Shown here: in pieces, positions 61,709 to 64,000 of the stretch
How the letters are laid out: each line of letters begins with the position of its first letter
Numbering within the stretch: the first letter of the stretch is position 1
Assembly (NCBI GenBank): GCA_002390845.1
Contig: DGQT01000105.1
Location: 62,001-126,000 of the forward strand
Length of the DNA stretch: 64,000 nucleotides
Direction of reading: 5' to 3'
Source: Chitinophagaceae bacterium UBA4407
GTDB taxonomy: Bacteria > Bacteroidota > Bacteroidia > Chitinophagales > Chitinophagaceae
Position numbers and translations under genes: made by a program
Notes under the pieces: generated by a model
What the model saw: the letters and a program-made list of their open reading frames with translations, nothing else
Told to the model about the DNA's origin: nothing
The model's database searches: none

Positions 61709-61740
61709 GTTTATAGTTTGTAGTTTACAGTTTATAGTTT
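61709..61740 (-). repeat. Heptamer array just upstream of ychF
   Basis: GTTTATA, GTTTGTA, GTTTACA, GTTTATA and GTTT in exact register. They are nearly the same as the arrays at 12860 and 13419, and lie in the expected ychF 5' leader. Confidence 0.85.
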
Positions 61741-61870
61741 TTTTTGAGCCCGGTAACACTATTTGATAATTTGGTAATTTGAAGATGTGTTGATTTAATA
61801 CATTATCAAATTGGCCAATCACCAAATTACCAAATCAACATCCTTGCGTCGCACACTTGAACTGAATAAC
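61738..61870 (+). repeat. Family A arm with nested palindromic insertion
   Basis: GAGCCCGGTAACACT is followed by about 95 bases of octamers (ATTTGATA, ATTTGGTA, ATTTGAAG, and inverted CAAATTAC, CAAATCAAC). The arm then resumes with CCTTGCGTCGCACACTTG. Confidence 0.72.
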
Positions 61871-61952
61871 ATGATGTAGCATTAAATTTCGCGGCGCAAA
61901 AGTAGCAATCTTGATACAAATCGAAGTTTTAATTTGGAACGTTTAAAACAAG

Positions 61953-62462
61953 TCAATAACTCCTATGAATTTTGAATTGTCCATTTGTAATTGATACAAC
62001 TTGGTATGGAGTTTCCCGTGTTATATTCCCGGAAAAAGATCCTTTGATAAAATCATCGGTTATTTCTGAAATCGTTAATAAAAATTCATTACTACCTATA
62101 CTAGTAAATCTGTCAATTGTTGAATTAGATTGTGAGGGAAAACTAATCTGGAAAACATCAAGCACCCTCACAGCGCTAGGATCTACTAAAGGGTAATAGT
62201 AAATGCCCGTTAAGGAATCAACAAGAAATCGGGTAAGTCCAACATATGCGTGTTCTTGAGTTTTTGTATTATTTCCTTGAATATTGATGCTATAGACTGG
62301 GGCCTCTCCGGAGGTGCCAATGTATTTATATCCGTAAATACTGTCAAACGAATAATTTTTGTTTCCTAACTCAAAATTGAAATAATAAGGGCTGGCTGTT
62401 TCTTTTTTACAACCCATTATTACAAATAATAACGCAAAAATTATTGTTATGCTTCCTTTCAT
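61953..62462 (-). CDS. Small secreted lipoprotein (unknown)
   Basis: Read from ATG 62462 (MKGSITIIFALLFVIMGCKKE), it is a 169-residue protein with lipobox VIMGC (Cys about residue 17). A longer frame to 62537 would overlap the divergent gene and is not preferred. The mature part is beta-rich with aromatic strands (PYYFNFELGNKNYSFDSIYGYKYIGTSGEAPVYSINIQGN, SNEFLLTISEITDDFIKGSFSGNITRETPYQVVSITNGQFKI). The GSFSGN pattern is common in small Bacteroidota lipoproteins. The function is unknown. Confidence 0.75.
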   Translation of the reverse strand: MKGSITIIFALLFVIMGCKKETASPYYFNFELGNKNYSFDSIYGYKYIGTSGEAPVYSINIQGNNTKTQEHAYVGLTRFLVDSLTGIYYYPLVDPSAVRVLDVFQISFPSQSNSTIDRFTSIGSNEFLLTISEITDDFIKGSFSGNITRETPYQVVSITNGQFKIHRSY

Positions 62463-62579
62463 AAAGGCGTGTAGATGATTGTATTCAAATGTAAGTATTG
62501 TACTGAAATTTTCTGAATGACAATTATTAAACCTCATGCAAGTGGAAACTTTATTTTATTTTACGGCTTCATCAAAATC

Positions 62580-62594
62580 TCCGCCTCAGGCGGA
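62580..62594. repeat. GC-rich palindrome upstream of the 62605 gene
   Basis: TCCGCCTCAGGCGGA, ten bases before the chosen start codon. It could act as an mRNA hairpin. Confidence 0.6.
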
Positions 62595-62604
62595 TCGGGG
62601 CATT

Positions 62605-63837
62605 ATGGCATTAAACATTGTTTGGGTCGCTTTCATCGTAATCGCTTTCGTTATTGCATTGATCAAAGCAATTTTCCTTGGCGATACCACCATTTTCAAA
62701 ACGCTGGTTGATGGTATTTTCGACTCAGCAAAATCTTCTGTGGTTGATGTGGCTTTCTCCCTTGCTGGCACCATGGTTTTCTTCCTCGGTTTAATGAATA
62801 TCGCCGAAAAAGCTGGGGCCATTAACTGGCTGGCACGCAGGCTAAACCCATTTATGAAAAGGCTTTTCCCCGAAGTGCCGGATGGTCATCCTGCGATGGG
62901 CCAAATGGTGATGAATTTCAGCGCAAATATGCTTGGGCTTGATAATGCAGCTACACCATTTGGTTTAAAAGCCATGCAAAGCCTGGAAGATATTAATCCA
63001 AACAAAGGCACGGCATCAAACCCGCAGATCATGTTCCTGGTCCTGCACACCAGCGGACTGGTACTAATACCACTTTCTATATTTACCTATCGTCTTGCCG
63101 CTGGTTCAACCGATGCCACCAGCGTTTTTATTCCCTGTGTTTTAGGAACGGTAATCACCACGCTTGCCGCCATTTTTGTGGTGGGTATTAAACAAAAACT
63201 AAAATGGGATCTTGTTTTTATATCCTGGATTGGTGCCATACTGTTGTTTGTTGTGGCTTTAATGGGCGCTGTTTATTTCATGAGCCCTGAAATGAAAAAC
63301 ACCTTCAGCACGGTTTCGGGTAACCTGGTGTTGTTAATTATTATCGTCACCATCATTCTAGGTGGCGTATGGAAAAAAGTTTCTGTATTCGATGCCTTTA
63401 TTGAAGGTGCCAAAGAAGGTTTTAATGTGGTGATAAAAATAATCCCCTACCTCGTTGGTATGCTGGTAGCCATTCGTGTTTTTCGCGATAGCGGAGCACT
63501 TGGTTATATAACAGATGGCATTGCTTACCTGCTGCATTTAACCGGTGTAAACACAGACTTTGTTCCCGCCTTGCCAACCGCAATTATGAAACCATTCAGT
63601 GGTAGCGGCGCCCGTGGTTTAATGATTGATACTATGAAAGCTTATGGTGCAGATTCTTTTGTTGGCAAAGTTGCCTGCACTTTCCAGGGCAGTGCAGATA
63701 CTACTTTTTACATTCTCGCTTTATACTTTGGCAGCGTGGGCATAAAAAATGTTCGTTACTCCGTTTGGGCAGGCATGGCCGCAGATTTTATAGGCGTTAT
63801 TGCAGCAATATTTATTGCGTATATTTTCTTCAGGTAA
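62605..63837 (+). CDS. Nucleoside-recognition (SpmA/SpmB-type) membrane protein
   Basis: The start is placed at ATG 62605 (MALNIVWVAFIVIAFVIALIKAIFLGD), about 410 residues; an upstream frame extension reads through a palindrome and is unlikely. Two nucleoside-recognition (Gate) domains are visible: AFSLAGTMVFFLGLMNIAEKAGAINWLARRLNPFMKRLFPEVPDGHPAMGQMVMNFSANMLGLDNAATPFG in the first half, and KIIPYLVGMLVAIRVFRDSGALGYI plus MKPFSGSGARGLMIDTMKAYGADSFVGKVACTFQGSADTTFY in the second. This is the fused form of SpmA and SpmB, widespread in non-sporulating Bacteroidota. The transported substrate is unknown. Confidence 0.88.
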   Translation: MALNIVWVAFIVIAFVIALIKAIFLGDTTIFKTLVDGIFDSAKSSVVDVAFSLAGTMVFFLGLMNIAEKAGAINWLARRLNPFMKRLFPEVPDGHPAMGQMVMNFSANMLGLDNAATPFGLKAMQSLEDINPNKGTASNPQIMFLVLHTSGLVLIPLSIFTYRLAAGSTDATSVFIPCVLGTVITTLAAIFVVGIKQKLKWDLVFISWIGAILLFVVALMGAVYFMSPEMKNTFSTVSGNLVLLIIIVTIILGGVWKKVSVFDAFIEGAKEGFNVVIKIIPYLVGMLVAIRVFRDSGALGYITDGIAYLLHLTGVNTDFVPALPTAIMKPFSGSGARGLMIDTMKAYGADSFVGKVACTFQGSADTTFYILALYFGSVGIKNVRYSVWAGMAADFIGVIAAIFIAYIFFR

Positions 63838-63841
63838 GTAA

Positions 63842-64000
63842 TTTTTTTGAACCCATCTTTAGTATTTCAATTAAACATTCTTGCGTTTTTAATTCCGTAT
63901 GCCTCATCGGAACGCACTCTTGTGCGGTTGGATTATGAATGGGCTTTTACCGCAGCGAAGGTTGACGGCGACAACACCGTCAACGGCAAGAGGGACACAA
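63842..64000 (+). repeat. Family A arm at the right edge, core interrupted
   Basis: TTTTTTTGAACCC, then CTTGCGT, about 25 foreign bases (GTATGCCTCATCGG within), then CGCACTCTTGTGCGGTTGG, ATGAATGGGCTTTTACCG and AGCGAAGGTTGACGG. The inner segment matches filled islands, so cargo may begin just beyond the window. Confidence 0.65.

Noticed and set aside
2210..63837. Family A arms as simple transcription terminators
   Set aside because: They occur between genes of every relative orientation, including divergent ones, and several genes already have separate terminators.
1..64000. Insertion sequences, prophage, tRNA or rRNA genes
   Set aside because: No transposase, phage structural gene, tRNA cloverleaf or rRNA segment was recognised on either strand.

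Overview
The window looks like a chromosomal segment of a Bacteroidota bacterium, most likely of the Chitinophagaceae type. Reasons: textbook Bacteroidota promoters (TTTG, 19-nt spacer, TAnnTTTG), type IX secretion sorting domains, Bacteroidota-typical families (DUF4846, DUF3810, fused IcmF, TonB-associated PstS-like lipoprotein with a TPR partner), and AT-rich intergenic DNA without strong Shine-Dalgarno sequences. I saw no rRNA, tRNA, CRISPR array, prophage or transposase gene.

Layout. 1-2109: an operon of a small membrane protein, a PstS-like lipoprotein and a TPR protein cut by the left edge. 2727-5436: a secreted cupredoxin, then metZ-like and OsmC genes. 5513-10716: two islands of AT-rich unknown genes. 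10784-14969: an RMD1/YagE protein, class II aldolase, a BtuF-like protein and a DUF4846 protein. 15291-24875: a glucose/glycogen/maltodextrin block (ROK glucokinase, sugar MFS, glgA, glgC, maltose-type MFS, SusA-like amylase). 25082-35338: hutI, a patatin-barrel protein, rimM, a saccharopine dehydrogenase-like gene, yceD-rpmF-plsX and DUF3810. 35453-40696: dnaG and two secreted proteins. 41359-47941: histidine breakdown (FTCD and a formimidoylglutamase-like protein) and the fused mutase IcmF. 47962-52280: two more islands around an unknown gene preceded by a 42-bp tandem repeat. 52288-63837: a giant T9SS protein, a HipA-like kinase with DUF3037, a fifth island, GNAT, a Bcr/CflA-type MFS, ychF, a lipoprotein and a nucleoside-recognition membrane protein.

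The most striking feature is a dispersed intergenic repeat, here called family A. About 38 copies of an arm are visible. Each arm has an outer end (T-tract, then GAGCCCGGC) beside a gene, a core TTGCGTCGCACTCTTGTACG, and often an inner segment resembling GAGCTTTTACC-GAAGCG-AGATTGAAG. Arms mostly alternate in orientation and form facing pairs. Some pairs enclose only 100-350 bases ('empty'). Five pairs enclose AT-rich accessory genes ('filled' islands I1-I5). The cargo genes of an island all point the same way. The 5' edge of every island carries a related leader (AACTTTCG followed by TATTTTTGAG), which in I1 and I2 is a perfect Bacteroidota promoter. Between successive cargo genes in I1 and I3 lie imperfect inverted repeats that begin with AACATTGGTATT-like sequence and end in GTT, reminiscent of integron attC sites. 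I infer an undescribed cassette-like gene-capture system; no recombinase is in the window, so the mechanism is unproven.

A second layer is heptanucleotide tandem repeats, found in spacers, inside family A elements, and inside two coding sequences (the BtuF-like gene and icmF).
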